The translations under genes and the position numbers were made by a program. Shown here piece by piece: positions 32,998 to 42,065 of a stretch of 64,000 bases of DNA. Location: the NCBI GenBank assembly GCA_964348795.1, contig CAYGDY010000003.1, forward strand, positions 62,001 to 126,000. Reading direction: 5' to 3'. The notes below the pieces were generated by a model. That model saw nothing but the letters and a program-made list of their open reading frames with translations, made no database searches and was not told the DNA's origin. Each line of letters begins with the position of its first letter. Position 1 is the stretch's first letter. The DNA comes from JADLAT01 sp964348795 (lineage in GTDB: Bacteria; Pseudomonadota; Alphaproteobacteria; Micavibrionales; Micavibrionaceae).

Positions 32998-33870
32998 ATG
33001 ATCGGCGATACTAAAAAATATCAAGGAGAAATCAAAAAAACTACGGCAGTGGACTGGTCAAAAAAAACCGTTCTGCTGGTGGAAGATGACCGGACACATC
33101 GCGCATTGATGGATAAAATCCTGCGGGAGTGTTTATTCAAGACCGTACTGGCGGAAAACGGTTTTATTGCACTTTCAAAACTTGAATCCGGCGCAGTCTT
33201 CGATCTCATTCTGATGGACTGGGACATGCCGGAACTCAACGGGCTGGAAACTGTGCGGGAAATCCGCAGACGACAGGCCGATGGTGTGCTCCCTTATATC
33301 CCCGTGGTGGCCTTTACCAGTCATCGCCAGCCCGGGGACAGGGAAAAATGTCTGGCCGCAGGTATGGATGCCTATCTGCCCAAGGATATCTGGTTGCCGC
33401 ACTGGCGGCAAACCTTGATTGATAATTTGTTGCAAGGGCTGATTGTCGGGGATTTCAATGCGCAGGATATCAATACCCTTCCGTCTGATTCTACAGAGCA
33501 ACAAAACAAGACAGCGTGTGATCTGGATGCTTTTGATTCCGCGGCATTTGATCAGACAGCGGCCCTGTTAAAACAGGAACTGCCTATCGCCATAGAGGAA
33601 TATCTTGAAGATGCCGCCGCTTATATCCGCGATATCCGGGAAGGGCTGGAGACCGGCAGTGCTGAAAAAGCAGGGCGCGGATCCCATACATTGAAATCCA
33701 ACAGTAAAGGATTCGGATTATCGGCGGTCTCGCGGATTGCAGAGAAAATTAACCATCTGGCACGACAGGGCAATCTTGAAGATATTGCGCCATTGTTCCC
33801 GCAATTACAGGAAGCATTCCATCGCGCGGAAAAGAAATTACGAGACTCTATCAGGTTTTTCAACCGGTAA
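32998..33870 (+). CDS. Receiver-HPt phosphotransfer protein
   Basis: The product is 290 residues. An N-terminal receiver (about 22-145) has phospho-acceptor D74 in LILMDWDMPELNG. A C-terminal HPt helix bundle has H230 in GSHTLKSNSKGFGL. A strong AAGGGGG precedes the ATG. Such proteins move phosphate between hybrid kinases and final regulators. The hybrid kinase at 36.4 kb lacks its own HPt, so this is its obvious partner in the same locus. Confidence 0.88.
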   Translation: MIGDTKKYQGEIKKTTAVDWSKKTVLLVEDDRTHRALMDKILRECLFKTVLAENGFIALSKLESGAVFDLILMDWDMPELNGLETVREIRRRQADGVLPYIPVVAFTSHRQPGDREKCLAAGMDAYLPKDIWLPHWRQTLIDNLLQGLIVGDFNAQDINTLPSDSTEQQNKTACDLDAFDSAAFDQTAALLKQELPIAIEEYLEDAAAYIRDIREGLETGSAEKAGRGSHTLKSNSKGFGLSAVSRIAEKINHLARQGNLEDIAPLFPQLQEAFHRAEKKLRDSIRFFNR

Positions 33871-33873
33871 AAA

Positions 33874-35268
33874 TCAGGTCGGCTTCATGGCGCTGTGCGT
33901 GCCCATTTTTGTATAAAGTGTTGATTTGGCAATGCCAAGAGCCCGCGCCGTTCTCGAGATATTGTGCCCATGATGCGCAAGGGCCCGCATGACAATTTCC
34001 TGTTCCAACGCCTTGAAACTTTTAAAGGTTCCATCACTATGAACCGGAGAAATACCCTCTTCCCGTGCCAGAGGCAGAAGATTTTCAACAGTATGTATAA
34101 AAGAAAAGTCCCCGACTTCCAGCCTGTGCCCTTCAGACAGCGCCATAGTGCGGCTGATGACATTTTCAAGCTCCCGCACATTGCCTGGCCAGAGATGATC
34201 TTGCAATGTCAGGAGGGCGTCCTGATGGATCTCTTTTGGCAGGACCTGATGACGGGCACAAAATTGCCCGATAAAATACTGGATCATATCCGGAATGTCC
34301 TCCTTGCGCAAACGCAGAGGCAAAAGATCAATATGCAGGACATTCAGGCGGAAAAACAGATCCTCGCGGAATCGGCCTGCCTTGACTTCTTCGGACAGAA
34401 TCCGGTTGGTAGCTGAAATCACGCGCACATCAACACGTACGGATTTTCCCGCCCCTACGGGCTCTACCTCCTTTTGTTGCAGGACGCGCAGAAGTTTGAC
34501 CTGTGCCTCCAGGGGAAGGTCTCCGATCTCGTCTAGAAAAATTGTGCCCCCGCTGGCTTCCTGAAATTTACCATGCGCCTTGGCAATCGCGCCCGTGAAA
34601 GCGCCTTTCTCATGCCCGAAGAGAATACTTTCCACCAGTTTTTCAGGGAGGGCTCCGCAATTGACCGCAATAAAATTTTGTCCTGCCCTCTGGCTTTCCC
34701 CGTGAATAGCACGAGCGAACATCTCCTTTCCTGTTCCGGTTTCTCCGGTGATCAGAACAGGCAGGTCACTGGACGCGGCTTTACAGCCTGTTTTGACCGT
34801 CTCTTTCAAACCCCTGTCATGCCCAATCAAGTCAGAAAACTGCAGGGCATGATCGGCGTGACGTTTCAAACGGGAAATTTCCTGCGACATCCGAGCCATT
34901 TTCAAAGCATTGCGGGCAGAGACATCCAACCGCGCACTCTCAACCGGCTTGGAAAGAAAATCCACCGCTCCGCTTTTCATGGCCTTGACAATCTCTGCAT
35001 TATTGGAACGACCAGAGAGCACTATCACGGGAATACGCGCGTATTTTTTCCCTATGATCTCCATGGCTTCAAGCCCACCCATCACTGGCATATCAAGATC
35101 GAGAATCACAAGCTTGATGATCTGATCCTTGTCATCGTCCAGTATACGCAGAGCCTCGCGCCCGTTTTCCGCTTCCTTGAAATCCAGCGCAACCGCACGC
35201 CGCAAAATGGTCGCGATCATGCGACGTTCGGTCCGGTCATCATCTACAATCAGCACCGCCTTTTCCAT
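33874..35268 (-). CDS. NtrC-family sigma-54 activator
   Basis: The 464-residue protein has a receiver (about 1-120, D57 in ILDLDMP), an AAA+ domain with Walker A GETGTGKE, the sigma-54 contact loop GAFTGA, and DEIGDLP. A Fis-type helix-turn-helix sits at the end (ISRTARALGIAKSTLYTKM). The gene is divergent from a small membrane protein that has a good sigma-54 promoter 154 nt from this start, suggesting a direct target. Confidence 0.93.
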   Translation of the reverse strand: MEKAVLIVDDDRTERRMIATILRRAVALDFKEAENGREALRILDDDKDQIIKLVILDLDMPVMGGLEAMEIIGKKYARIPVIVLSGRSNNAEIVKAMKSGAVDFLSKPVESARLDVSARNALKMARMSQEISRLKRHADHALQFSDLIGHDRGLKETVKTGCKAASSDLPVLITGETGTGKEMFARAIHGESQRAGQNFIAVNCGALPEKLVESILFGHEKGAFTGAIAKAHGKFQEASGGTIFLDEIGDLPLEAQVKLLRVLQQKEVEPVGAGKSVRVDVRVISATNRILSEEVKAGRFREDLFFRLNVLHIDLLPLRLRKEDIPDMIQYFIGQFCARHQVLPKEIHQDALLTLQDHLWPGNVRELENVISRTMALSEGHRLEVGDFSFIHTVENLLPLAREEGISPVHSDGTFKSFKALEQEIVMRALAHHGHNISRTARALGIAKSTLYTKMGTHSAMKPT

Positions 35269-35312
35269 GTGAGACAGTATGACATCGAATACGGTACAGA
35301 CACAACGAACGT

Positions 35313-35358
35313 CCGGAAATCATACGATCGCACCGCATCGGCGACCGATTTCCGGTCG
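35313..35358. promoter_or_regulatory. Candidate activator-binding dyads upstream of the sigma-54 promoter
   Basis: Two overlapping inverted repeats are present. CCGGAAAT (35313-35320) pairs with ATTTCCGG (35348-35355), and CGACCG (35342-35347) with CGGTCG (35353-35358). They sit roughly 90-135 nt before the expected transcription start of the small membrane gene. That is the normal enhancer distance for NtrC-type activators. Confidence 0.45.
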
Positions 35359-35421
35359 TTCCAAAGAAGTCCTTTCTACCAGATACGCCTTAACACATTG
35401 AAAAATCATGAACCTGAAACT

Positions 35422-35437
35422 TGGCACACAGGGTGCA
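35422..35437 (+). promoter_or_regulatory. Sigma-54 (RpoN) promoter
   Basis: TGGCAC (35422-35427), five bases, then GTGCA (35433-35437) matches the -24/-12 consensus TGGCAC-N5-TTGCA with one mismatch. The GG and GC elements are correctly spaced. Transcription would start near 35448, 40 nt before the small membrane gene. An NtrC-type activator gene is divergent next to it. Confidence 0.7.
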
Positions 35438-35487
35438 ATGATAAGATCAGGTTTTAATCCTTCACACCTTGGAAAGGGGATACTGCC

Positions 35488-35835
35488 ATGAACCGGACAT
35501 ATGAAGTACAAAATCGTGTTCCTTCTCACAGACCAATCCGCGCCCAGCCCGAGGCGGGCGTACCGGATGCCGGAACACGCAAAAAAAGACTGAATCTCTG
35601 GAAGAATATAGGGGCGCAAGCCAACGACAACGGGCGCCATGCCTCTTCCCCGTGGAAGGTAGCCGGGTGGGTTGCGTCCTTTATTCTGCTGTGTGGTGTG
35701 CTGGTCAGCATGAATGGCTCTATCATTGTAACGCAGGCCGTCTTGCATGCCGATGATGCCGTATTGTCCACGGCCATGGATATCAGTCCGGATTCCATGG
35801 CAACCGCCCTGAACATGATGGATGTCGGGGAATAG
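35488..35835 (+). CDS. Small single-pass membrane protein of unknown function
   Basis: The 115-residue protein is not one I recognise. A basic, polar N-terminal half is followed by one hydrophobic helix (VAGWVASFILLCGVLVSM, about residues 58-75) and a short acidic, probably periplasmic tail. GGAAAGGGG ahead of the ATG is a strong ribosome site. It follows the sigma-54 promoter and precedes a receiver gene by 51 nt, so it is probably co-transcribed with it. A signalling-linked role is inferred from context only. Confidence 0.75.
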   Translation: MNRTYEVQNRVPSHRPIRAQPEAGVPDAGTRKKRLNLWKNIGAQANDNGRHASSPWKVAGWVASFILLCGVLVSMNGSIIVTQAVLHADDAVLSTAMDISPDSMATALNMMDVGE

Positions 35836-35886
35836 ATTTTTGTATGGTTTTTTTCAATGCACAACACTGACATATGGAGGAATACA

Positions 35887-36327
35887 ATGATGCGTAACAC
35901 TGAATGTACTACACAGGTTGCTTTGGAAGAAATACCACCGCCTGTGCCAGATTTTTTACCAGGCCATATTACCAAGGTGTTGCTGATCGAAGATGACAGA
36001 CTGACACGCAGAATCGTTTCGGCCGAGTTGGATCAATATTGTGACCTTATTGAGGCACCCGATATCAATCAGGGAATCAATGCGTATAACGTATTCCAGC
36101 CCGATATTGTTTTTATGGACATAGAATTGCCGGACGGCAACGGACAAAACCTGCTGGACTGGATCATACGCAAGGATCCCGATGCTTTTGTTGTCATGTT
36201 CAGCGGGCACTCCGATGTTGAAAATGTCACACGTGCGGTGCGCGGCGGTGCCAAGGGATTCATTATGAAGCCCTTTGATACCAGCAAGATGTTGCACTTC
36301 ATCAGACTATGTCAGAATTTTCATTGA
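35887..36327 (+). CDS. Single-domain response regulator
   Basis: The product is 146 residues with an N-terminal extension of about 28 residues rich in proline (EEIPPPVPDFLPG). The receiver has IEDDR, phospho-acceptor D78 in IVFMDIELPDGNG, and K in FIMKPFD. GGAGG at 35876-35880 favours ATG 35887 over an in-frame start 30 nt upstream. It lies between the small membrane gene and the hybrid kinase and has no output domain. Confidence 0.88.
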   Translation: MMRNTECTTQVALEEIPPPVPDFLPGHITKVLLIEDDRLTRRIVSAELDQYCDLIEAPDINQGINAYNVFQPDIVFMDIELPDGNGQNLLDWIIRKDPDAFVVMFSGHSDVENVTRAVRGGAKGFIMKPFDTSKMLHFIRLCQNFH

Positions 36328-36408
36328 CCGCGCCAATGGAGAAACATACAGCCGTATTGCACACAGGATAAGACTTGAAAATCAACGCACCTTTGCTACC
36401 ATTTTTCC

Positions 36409-38472
36409 ATGGAGAGAAAATTACGGTACATTCTTCTGGTGATAGACGATGACGAGGCCGACAGGGCCCTGTACAAAAAATTTCTTGAACATGCGGAGTT
36501 CGGACAGTTTTACGTTTTTCACGAAGCCGCAAACGGAAAAGACGGGTTGTCGTTATATGACTCTCTCAAGCCTGATTGTGTCCTGCTGGATTATATGCTT
36601 CCGGACATGACGGGACTGGATGTCCTCAAAAAACTGGGAGACATGACACCTGTTTTGCCTGTTGTGATGCTGACAGGGCAGGGCAACGAAGATGTGGCCG
36701 TTGACACGATCAAAAGCGGCGCGCAGGATTATATGACAAAAAATTCCATCACGGCAAGCGCCCTGCATCGCACCATTATCAACACAATTGACAGGGCAAA
36801 ATTGCTGGAACAGGTCGCAAACCAGAACGAGGAGCTCAAAAAAGCCAAAGAGGAGGCAGAACGGGCCGACAAGGCTAAAAGCGAGTTCCTTGCCACCATG
36901 AGCCACGAAATCCGTACCCCTATGAACGGGATCATAGGGATGGCGGAATTGCTTCATTATACCGGTTTGACTCAAAAGCAGGAGCACTATGTCAGCTCTA
37001 TCCGGTCTTCGGGTGAATTGCTTCTGACGATCATCAACGATGTGCTTGATTTTTCTAAAATAGAGGCGCGAGAACTGGAACTGGAATCAAAGCCCGTTGA
37101 TCTTTCACAACTCCTGACGGACGTGATTCAGCTTCTGGGCAGTCAGGCCCATGAAAACAGGGTTGAACTGATTTTGCGCTGGCCACAACAGGAAAATATT
37201 CCCGTAATCAACGCAGATCCCGTCCGTTTGCGTCAAATTCTGATCAACATTGTCAGCAATGCCATCAAGTTTACAAAAGACGGGCATGTGATGATCGACA
37301 TCCTCAAACACCCCGTCACGAAACCCCATATGGTGTGTCTTCGTTTTGAAGTGACAGATACGGGCATTGGCATTCCACCCGATAAAACTGACCGCATTTT
37401 CAAAAAATTTACACAGGTTGATTCGTCAACCACTCGCGAGTATGGCGGAGCAGGGCTGGGGCTGGCGATCTGCAAAACACTCGTCGAGATGATGGGGGGC
37501 ACAATTGGCGTACAGAGCGCGCCAGGCAAGGGCTCGACCTTCTGGTTCGAGATCGGTTTTACCATGCCGGAAGGACAGGTCATTCCAGAAAAAAATTATC
37601 AGGGGCTTTTAAAAGGAAAAAAAATCCTCATTGTTGATGATTCTGTTCCTGTGACAGAACTAATGACCGCATATCTCCTGCCTTCAGGCGCGCAGTGCAC
37701 CTGCGCAATTTCAGGATCACAGGCTCTTGATATATTACAAGCCGCGCAAAAGGCGCATCTGCCGTTTGACGTCATGCTGACAGACTACAGCATGCCGAAA
37801 ATGGACGGCGAAACGCTCTGCCTCAGGGTCTCGAAAAATCCGGAAATCTATGGCACGCCCAAACATATTTTGATTACAGCACTGGGACAAAAAAGAAATT
37901 TTGAAAATCTGGAGCAGGCAAGCATTTCCACATGCCTGTTCAAACCTGTTTATCCGGACGTCCTGATAGAGTGCATCTTGAGTGTGTTATCAAATGCACA
38001 AAAACACATGCGGGTCGACAGCGCGGAGGAAAACATGCCAAAAGACCTGCCGAAAATAGGCGCGCATATCCTGATAGTAGATGATGACCGTGTCAGCCAG
38101 CGCATGGCAAAAAGCATTCTGGGTGAGCTGGGATGCACCTTCGATGTGGCGGGAGACGGGCGTGAGGCCATTGCGATCCTGCAGGAACGGCCTCGTGATT
38201 ACGATCTTGTTTTCATGGATTGGCAAATGCCAGTGATGGACGGGCATGAGGCGATCAGGACAATCCGGCAACACGATTGGGGACGTGATTTGAAAATCGT
38301 GGCTCTGACCGCCAATGCCATCCACGGTGACAAGGAAAAATGCCTGCAGGCCGGTGCAAGCGCCTATCTCGGAAAACCCGTCAGAGTAAGGGACATTATT
38401 AAAATATTGAGAGAGCTACATCCCGAAGATAAGCCCTTTGTGCGCGAGAAACAATCCGCGAACCAGATTTAA
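36409..38472 (+). CDS. Hybrid histidine kinase with three receiver domains
   Basis: The 687-residue soluble protein has a receiver first (D61 in VLLDYMLPDMTG), then a short coiled coil and HisKA with H166 in MSHEIRTPMNG. An ATPase domain (DTGIGIP, GAGLGLAICK) and two more receivers follow, with phospho-acceptors in VMLTDYSMPKMDG and VFMDWQMPVMDG. There is no transmembrane sensor or HPt domain. It likely takes input through the N-terminal receiver and passes phosphate to the HPt protein at 33.0 kb. Its stop codon shares bases with the convergent mtnA stop. Confidence 0.92.
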   Translation: MERKLRYILLVIDDDEADRALYKKFLEHAEFGQFYVFHEAANGKDGLSLYDSLKPDCVLLDYMLPDMTGLDVLKKLGDMTPVLPVVMLTGQGNEDVAVDTIKSGAQDYMTKNSITASALHRTIINTIDRAKLLEQVANQNEELKKAKEEAERADKAKSEFLATMSHEIRTPMNGIIGMAELLHYTGLTQKQEHYVSSIRSSGELLLTIINDVLDFSKIEARELELESKPVDLSQLLTDVIQLLGSQAHENRVELILRWPQQENIPVINADPVRLRQILINIVSNAIKFTKDGHVMIDILKHPVTKPHMVCLRFEVTDTGIGIPPDKTDRIFKKFTQVDSSTTREYGGAGLGLAICKTLVEMMGGTIGVQSAPGKGSTFWFEIGFTMPEGQVIPEKNYQGLLKGKKILIVDDSVPVTELMTAYLLPSGAQCTCAISGSQALDILQAAQKAHLPFDVMLTDYSMPKMDGETLCLRVSKNPEIYGTPKHILITALGQKRNFENLEQASISTCLFKPVYPDVLIECILSVLSNAQKHMRVDSAEENMPKDLPKIGAHILIVDDDRVSQRMAKSILGELGCTFDVAGDGREAIAILQERPRDYDLVFMDWQMPVMDGHEAIRTIRQHDWGRDLKIVALTANAIHGDKEKCLQAGASAYLGKPVRVRDIIKILRELHPEDKPFVREKQSANQI

Positions 38473-39536
38473 TATGTTCTCTTCAGATCCGAAAGGGCCG
38501 TGCAATACCCCTGCTCTGTGATATAGCCGGACACCAGCCGTGAAGGCGTGACGTCAAAAGCCGGATTGGCCGCCTGAGAGGATGTCAGCTTGACCCGCAT
38601 CAAGGTTCCCGCTTCCGAAAGACCCTCGATAAATGTGACCTCCGTGGGGCTCCGTGCCTCGATAGGAATCTGCGTGCCGTATTCCAGCGCCGAATCAAAG
38701 GTGGAAAGCGGCAGGGCCACATAAAACGGAACATGATTATCCTCTGCCGCGAGGGCCTTGAGATAGGTTCCGATTTTGTTGCAGGTGTCACCATTGCGCG
38801 TCACACGGTCTGCGCCAACAAGGCACAGATCCACCTGCCCCTGTTGCATCAGGAGCCCGCCCGCATTATCAGCAATCACGGTGTGGGGCACACCATGCTC
38901 CGAGAGTTCATAAGCTGTGAGTAAAGCGCCCTGATTACGGGGCCGTGTTTCATCCACCCACACATGGACAGGAAGGCCAGCATCATGCGCCATATAGATG
39001 GGCGCGGTGGCGGTGCCGTAATCCACCGTGGCCAGCCAACCGGCATTACAATGCGTCAGGATATTCACAGGACGGTCTGGATGTTTTTGATACGCAGAGC
39101 GAATAAGCGGCAAGCCATGCAGACCAATCATTTGATTGGTTTTCACATCATCATCACACAACTGGCCCGCCAGTGCATACACTGCAGACACACGCGCCTG
39201 TCCCTGCAAGGGCTCTGCAACTGCCCTGACCTGATCCAGCGCCCATTTCAGATTGATGGCAGTAGGCCGCGTTTCCAGCAGGTGGTTATACGCTTGCGCA
39301 AGGGTGGCATCCGAGGGATCGTCCCGCAAGGCCAGAGCCAGACCATATGCACCCGTCATGGCCAGAAGTGGCGCCCCCCGTGTCCACATCTCCCGTATAG
39401 CCGTGGCGGCATGCTCCAGTGTTTTCAACACCACAATGTCAAGCCGCCAGGGCAATTGGCGCTGGTCAAAAATATTTACAGACCACCCGTCATCGGACAG
39501 CCAGATAGAACGGTATGCCACACCGTTTATTTTCAT
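38469..39536 (-). CDS. mtnA: S-methyl-5-thioribose-1-phosphate isomerase MtnA
   Basis: The enzyme turns methylthioribose 1-phosphate into methylthioribulose 1-phosphate in methionine salvage. The 355-residue protein has the family motifs RGAPLLAMTGAYG, THCNAGWLATVDYGTA and the catalytic-region GADRVTRNGDTCNKIGTY. It is the last gene of the operon and overlaps mtnK by 4 nt. Confidence 0.95.
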   Translation of the reverse strand: MKINGVAYRSIWLSDDGWSVNIFDQRQLPWRLDIVVLKTLEHAATAIREMWTRGAPLLAMTGAYGLALALRDDPSDATLAQAYNHLLETRPTAINLKWALDQVRAVAEPLQGQARVSAVYALAGQLCDDDVKTNQMIGLHGLPLIRSAYQKHPDRPVNILTHCNAGWLATVDYGTATAPIYMAHDAGLPVHVWVDETRPRNQGALLTAYELSEHGVPHTVIADNAGGLLMQQGQVDLCLVGADRVTRNGDTCNKIGTYLKALAAEDNHVPFYVALPLSTFDSALEYGTQIPIEARSPTEVTFIEGLSEAGTLMRVKLTSSQAANPAFDVTPSRLVSGYITEQGYCTALSDLKRTY

Positions 39537-40810
39537 TGCACAGCCTTTGTGACATCGGAGATTGTTTTAAAAGTCCCGCGGTGAATCAAAAGGGCGCGGG
39601 CAAAATCAAGTGCTCTGCGCTCACATGCGGCCCGCCTGTCTGCGTCTGAAATCGTCTCGAAATCTTCGACATGCGCAAGACCCAATATCCGGCGGATGAT
39701 TTTACACCCCGCAAATCCGAGCGTATCTTCCCAGATTTTTTCCAGACGTCCTGCCATGGCGTGTTGCGCCAAAGCGGGTGTCTGTGTATAAAGCCGCGGA
39801 TTGAGAATATCGCCGCCCGCATTGTTTTCCTCTCTGGCCTGCGCCAAAAAAAGAAATTCCACACAAAATGTTTCCCAGAGCATTGTGGTTTGATCCAGAA
39901 TCCATTGCGCATAAGAAGCCCGTTTTCCCTGTGTGTTTTCAAGGCCCTCTTGTGCAAAATATGCCATCCACAGATTGGCCAGAAGCGCGCCAGTATCAAA
40001 CCCCATCGGGCCATAAAACGCAAATTCCGGATCAATCACACGCGTATCATGCGGTGTCACCATGACAGACCCTGTGTGCAAGTCCCCGTGCAAAAGGGCT
40101 TCGGCATGGTTTTGAAAACGCCATTTCATCTCCTGAACCGCTCGTTTCAGCGCGGTATCTTGTTTAAACGCTGTCGCGAGATCATCCAGTTGCGGTGCGG
40201 TATGACAGTTCATCGGAGCATCAAAATAGGGTTCATCGAAAATCAGATCCTCACTGATTTTGCACAAGGCCGTATTGGCAAGAAAGGATCCGATCTTTTC
40301 TTTCTTCACGGCGGAAGGCAAATGAAAATCCGATGTATGATATAAGGTGCGCGCCAGAAATTTCCCAAGATGTTCTGCCATATGCGGGTAAGAAACACCC
40401 CGCACAAGCCCTTTGCGTAAAATGATATGCGGGGACAAACATTGCATGACAGTGAGCGCCATAGGGGCGTCATGTGCATAAATTTCCGGCACATACTCAG
40501 CCGCCCACCGTGTATGTTCCACAAGCGCCCTGTGCTCGAAATGCGCGCGGGAGAGCGGAAGAGGCCAGCTTTCACCGACAAGCCGGACATACGGCAAAGC
40601 CTGTTTTACCACGATAGAGGCTTGCGGGCCCTCCACGATAAACACCAGATTGAGATTCCCATCTCCAACCTCACGCGCCGTCCATTGGTTTGGACCGCCG
40701 CCCAGCCGCGCTGTCATGTCGGGGAATGCCGCGAGATACATCGGCACCGTATCGGGGGTCAGGGCGTAATATCCTGTAGACGTCATCCGTTTGACGTGTG
40801 GAGTGTTCAT
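39533..40810 (-). CDS. mtnK: S-methyl-5-thioribose kinase MtnK
   Basis: This kinase phosphorylates methylthioribose released from methylthioadenosine by a nucleosidase. The 425-residue protein has an aminoglycoside-phosphotransferase-like fold: VVKQALPYVRLVGESWPL near the N-terminus, LLHGDLHTGSVMV as the catalytic loop and IDPEFAFYGPMGFD as the metal-binding motif. The use of MtnK plus MtnA implies a separate methylthioadenosine nucleosidase, which is not in the window. It overlaps both neighbours by 4 nt. Confidence 0.95.
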   Translation of the reverse strand: MNTPHVKRMTSTGYYALTPDTVPMYLAAFPDMTARLGGGPNQWTAREVGDGNLNLVFIVEGPQASIVVKQALPYVRLVGESWPLPLSRAHFEHRALVEHTRWAAEYVPEIYAHDAPMALTVMQCLSPHIILRKGLVRGVSYPHMAEHLGKFLARTLYHTSDFHLPSAVKKEKIGSFLANTALCKISEDLIFDEPYFDAPMNCHTAPQLDDLATAFKQDTALKRAVQEMKWRFQNHAEALLHGDLHTGSVMVTPHDTRVIDPEFAFYGPMGFDTGALLANLWMAYFAQEGLENTQGKRASYAQWILDQTTMLWETFCVEFLFLAQAREENNAGGDILNPRLYTQTPALAQHAMAGRLEKIWEDTLGFAGCKIIRRILGLAHVEDFETISDADRRAACERRALDFARALLIHRGTFKTISDVTKAVQ

Positions 40811-41502
40811 GCGGCATTCTCCTGTATTTTGATGTCTGCAAAATTCCGGACCATATTATAGAGCGGAAATGCCTGATCATCGCGACTGACAAGAAGCGTG
40901 CGCATGCCAGCAGAGAGCGCCGCATCAATCTCGCCGGTCTGATCCGAAAGAAACAAGATATCCTGTGCGGGGATCTTGAGTTGGGCCGCTATGGACTTGT
41001 AGGATTCCGTCTCCCGCTTTGGGCCGGTTGTCGTATCGAAATATCCCGAAAAAAGTGGTGTGAGATCCCCGTATGGGGTATGACGAAACAATAATTTTTG
41101 GGCTGGAACGGAGCCCGATGAATATACGTAAAGTAAAAGACCCCGATCGTGCCATTCTTGCAAGACCCGCACGGCATCCTCGTAGATATGCCCCTGAAAA
41201 TCTCCAGCCTCGTAGCCGGTTTTCCAGATCATCCCCTGCAAAATTTTCAAGGGTGTGGCTTTACGGTCTTCCTCGCTCCAGCGTAGCAGAGTGGAAATAA
41301 CGCCTTCAAGATCCAAATCCGGTTGACCCACAAACGCACGCACATCGTCCAGAATGCCGGAAAGATCGGTTTCATGCGCACGGACATAGGCCGCCATATG
41401 CACCCGCGCATAAGGGAACAACACATCCTTGACGAAGGACAGACTGCTGGTTGTCCCTTCGATATCCGTCAGAATAACCCTGATGCCTGCAAACGCAATC
41501 AT
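40807..41502 (-). CDS. mtnC: Enolase-phosphatase MtnC (acireductone synthase)
   Basis: This HAD-family enzyme enolises and dephosphorylates diketomethylthiopentyl 1-phosphate to acireductone. The nucleophile motif DIEGTTSSLSFVKDVLFPYA is at the N-terminus. LYVYSSGS and the late DILFLSDQTGEIDAA acid motif complete the HAD site. It has 231 residues, family length, and 4-nt overlaps on both sides. Confidence 0.95.
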   Translation of the reverse strand: MIAFAGIRVILTDIEGTTSSLSFVKDVLFPYARVHMAAYVRAHETDLSGILDDVRAFVGQPDLDLEGVISTLLRWSEEDRKATPLKILQGMIWKTGYEAGDFQGHIYEDAVRVLQEWHDRGLLLYVYSSGSVPAQKLLFRHTPYGDLTPLFSGYFDTTTGPKRETESYKSIAAQLKIPAQDILFLSDQTGEIDAALSAGMRTLLVSRDDQAFPLYNMVRNFADIKIQENAA

Positions 41503-42065
41503 TGTGCTTTATGCCTTTCCGGTTTTTCAAATTTTGGAAACAGTGTCGCAATAGCGCTCCCCGTAAAATGCGGCACCCAGCCTGCCATATTGTCGAAAAA
41601 CCGGATAGCAGTGATATCGGGCTCCGGCCCCATATCAAACCAGTGTGTCACACCAGCGGGCACACCGATCAAATCGCCCCGTTCGCACAACGTCATGAAA
41701 ACTTTCCCCTCGACACGCAGGTAAAATATGCCCGCTCCTTCGACGAAAAAACGCACCTCGTCCTCACTATGCGTATGCTCGCTCAGGAATTTGGTGCGTA
41801 TAGCCAGCTTATCGGGCGTGGCGGCATTACAGCGCAAAATATCAACCGTCTGGTATCCCCCTTCAGCCTTGATCCGTGCGATATCAGAATCATAGGCTTC
41901 CAGCACAACGGCATCTGCGGCGTCTTGCGAAAAAACTTTTGACGCTGTCCAGCGCTCGAAACGCACCCCTATTTTCCGGAGCTCCTGTGTGATGATCGCG
42001 ATATCGGCTGTGTCGAACACAGCGTCTCTCGGGTTGTCATCGGGATAGATCGTCAAATGGCTCAT
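41499..42065 (-). CDS. mtnD: Acireductone dioxygenase MtnD
   Basis: This cupin metalloenzyme cleaves acireductone to the keto acid of methionine plus formate (Fe form). Metal ligands lie in EHTHSEDEVRFF, and a second histidine in VPAGVTHWFDMG. The 188-residue length is normal. It overlaps mtnB and mtnC by 4 nt. Confidence 0.95.
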   Translation of the reverse strand: MSHLTIYPDDNPRDAVFDTADIAIITQELRKIGVRFERWTASKVFSQDAADAVVLEAYDSDIARIKAEGGYQTVDILRCNAATPDKLAIRTKFLSEHTHSEDEVRFFVEGAGIFYLRVEGKVFMTLCERGDLIGVPAGVTHWFDMGPEPDITAIRFFDNMAGWVPHFTGSAIATLFPKFEKPERHKAQ

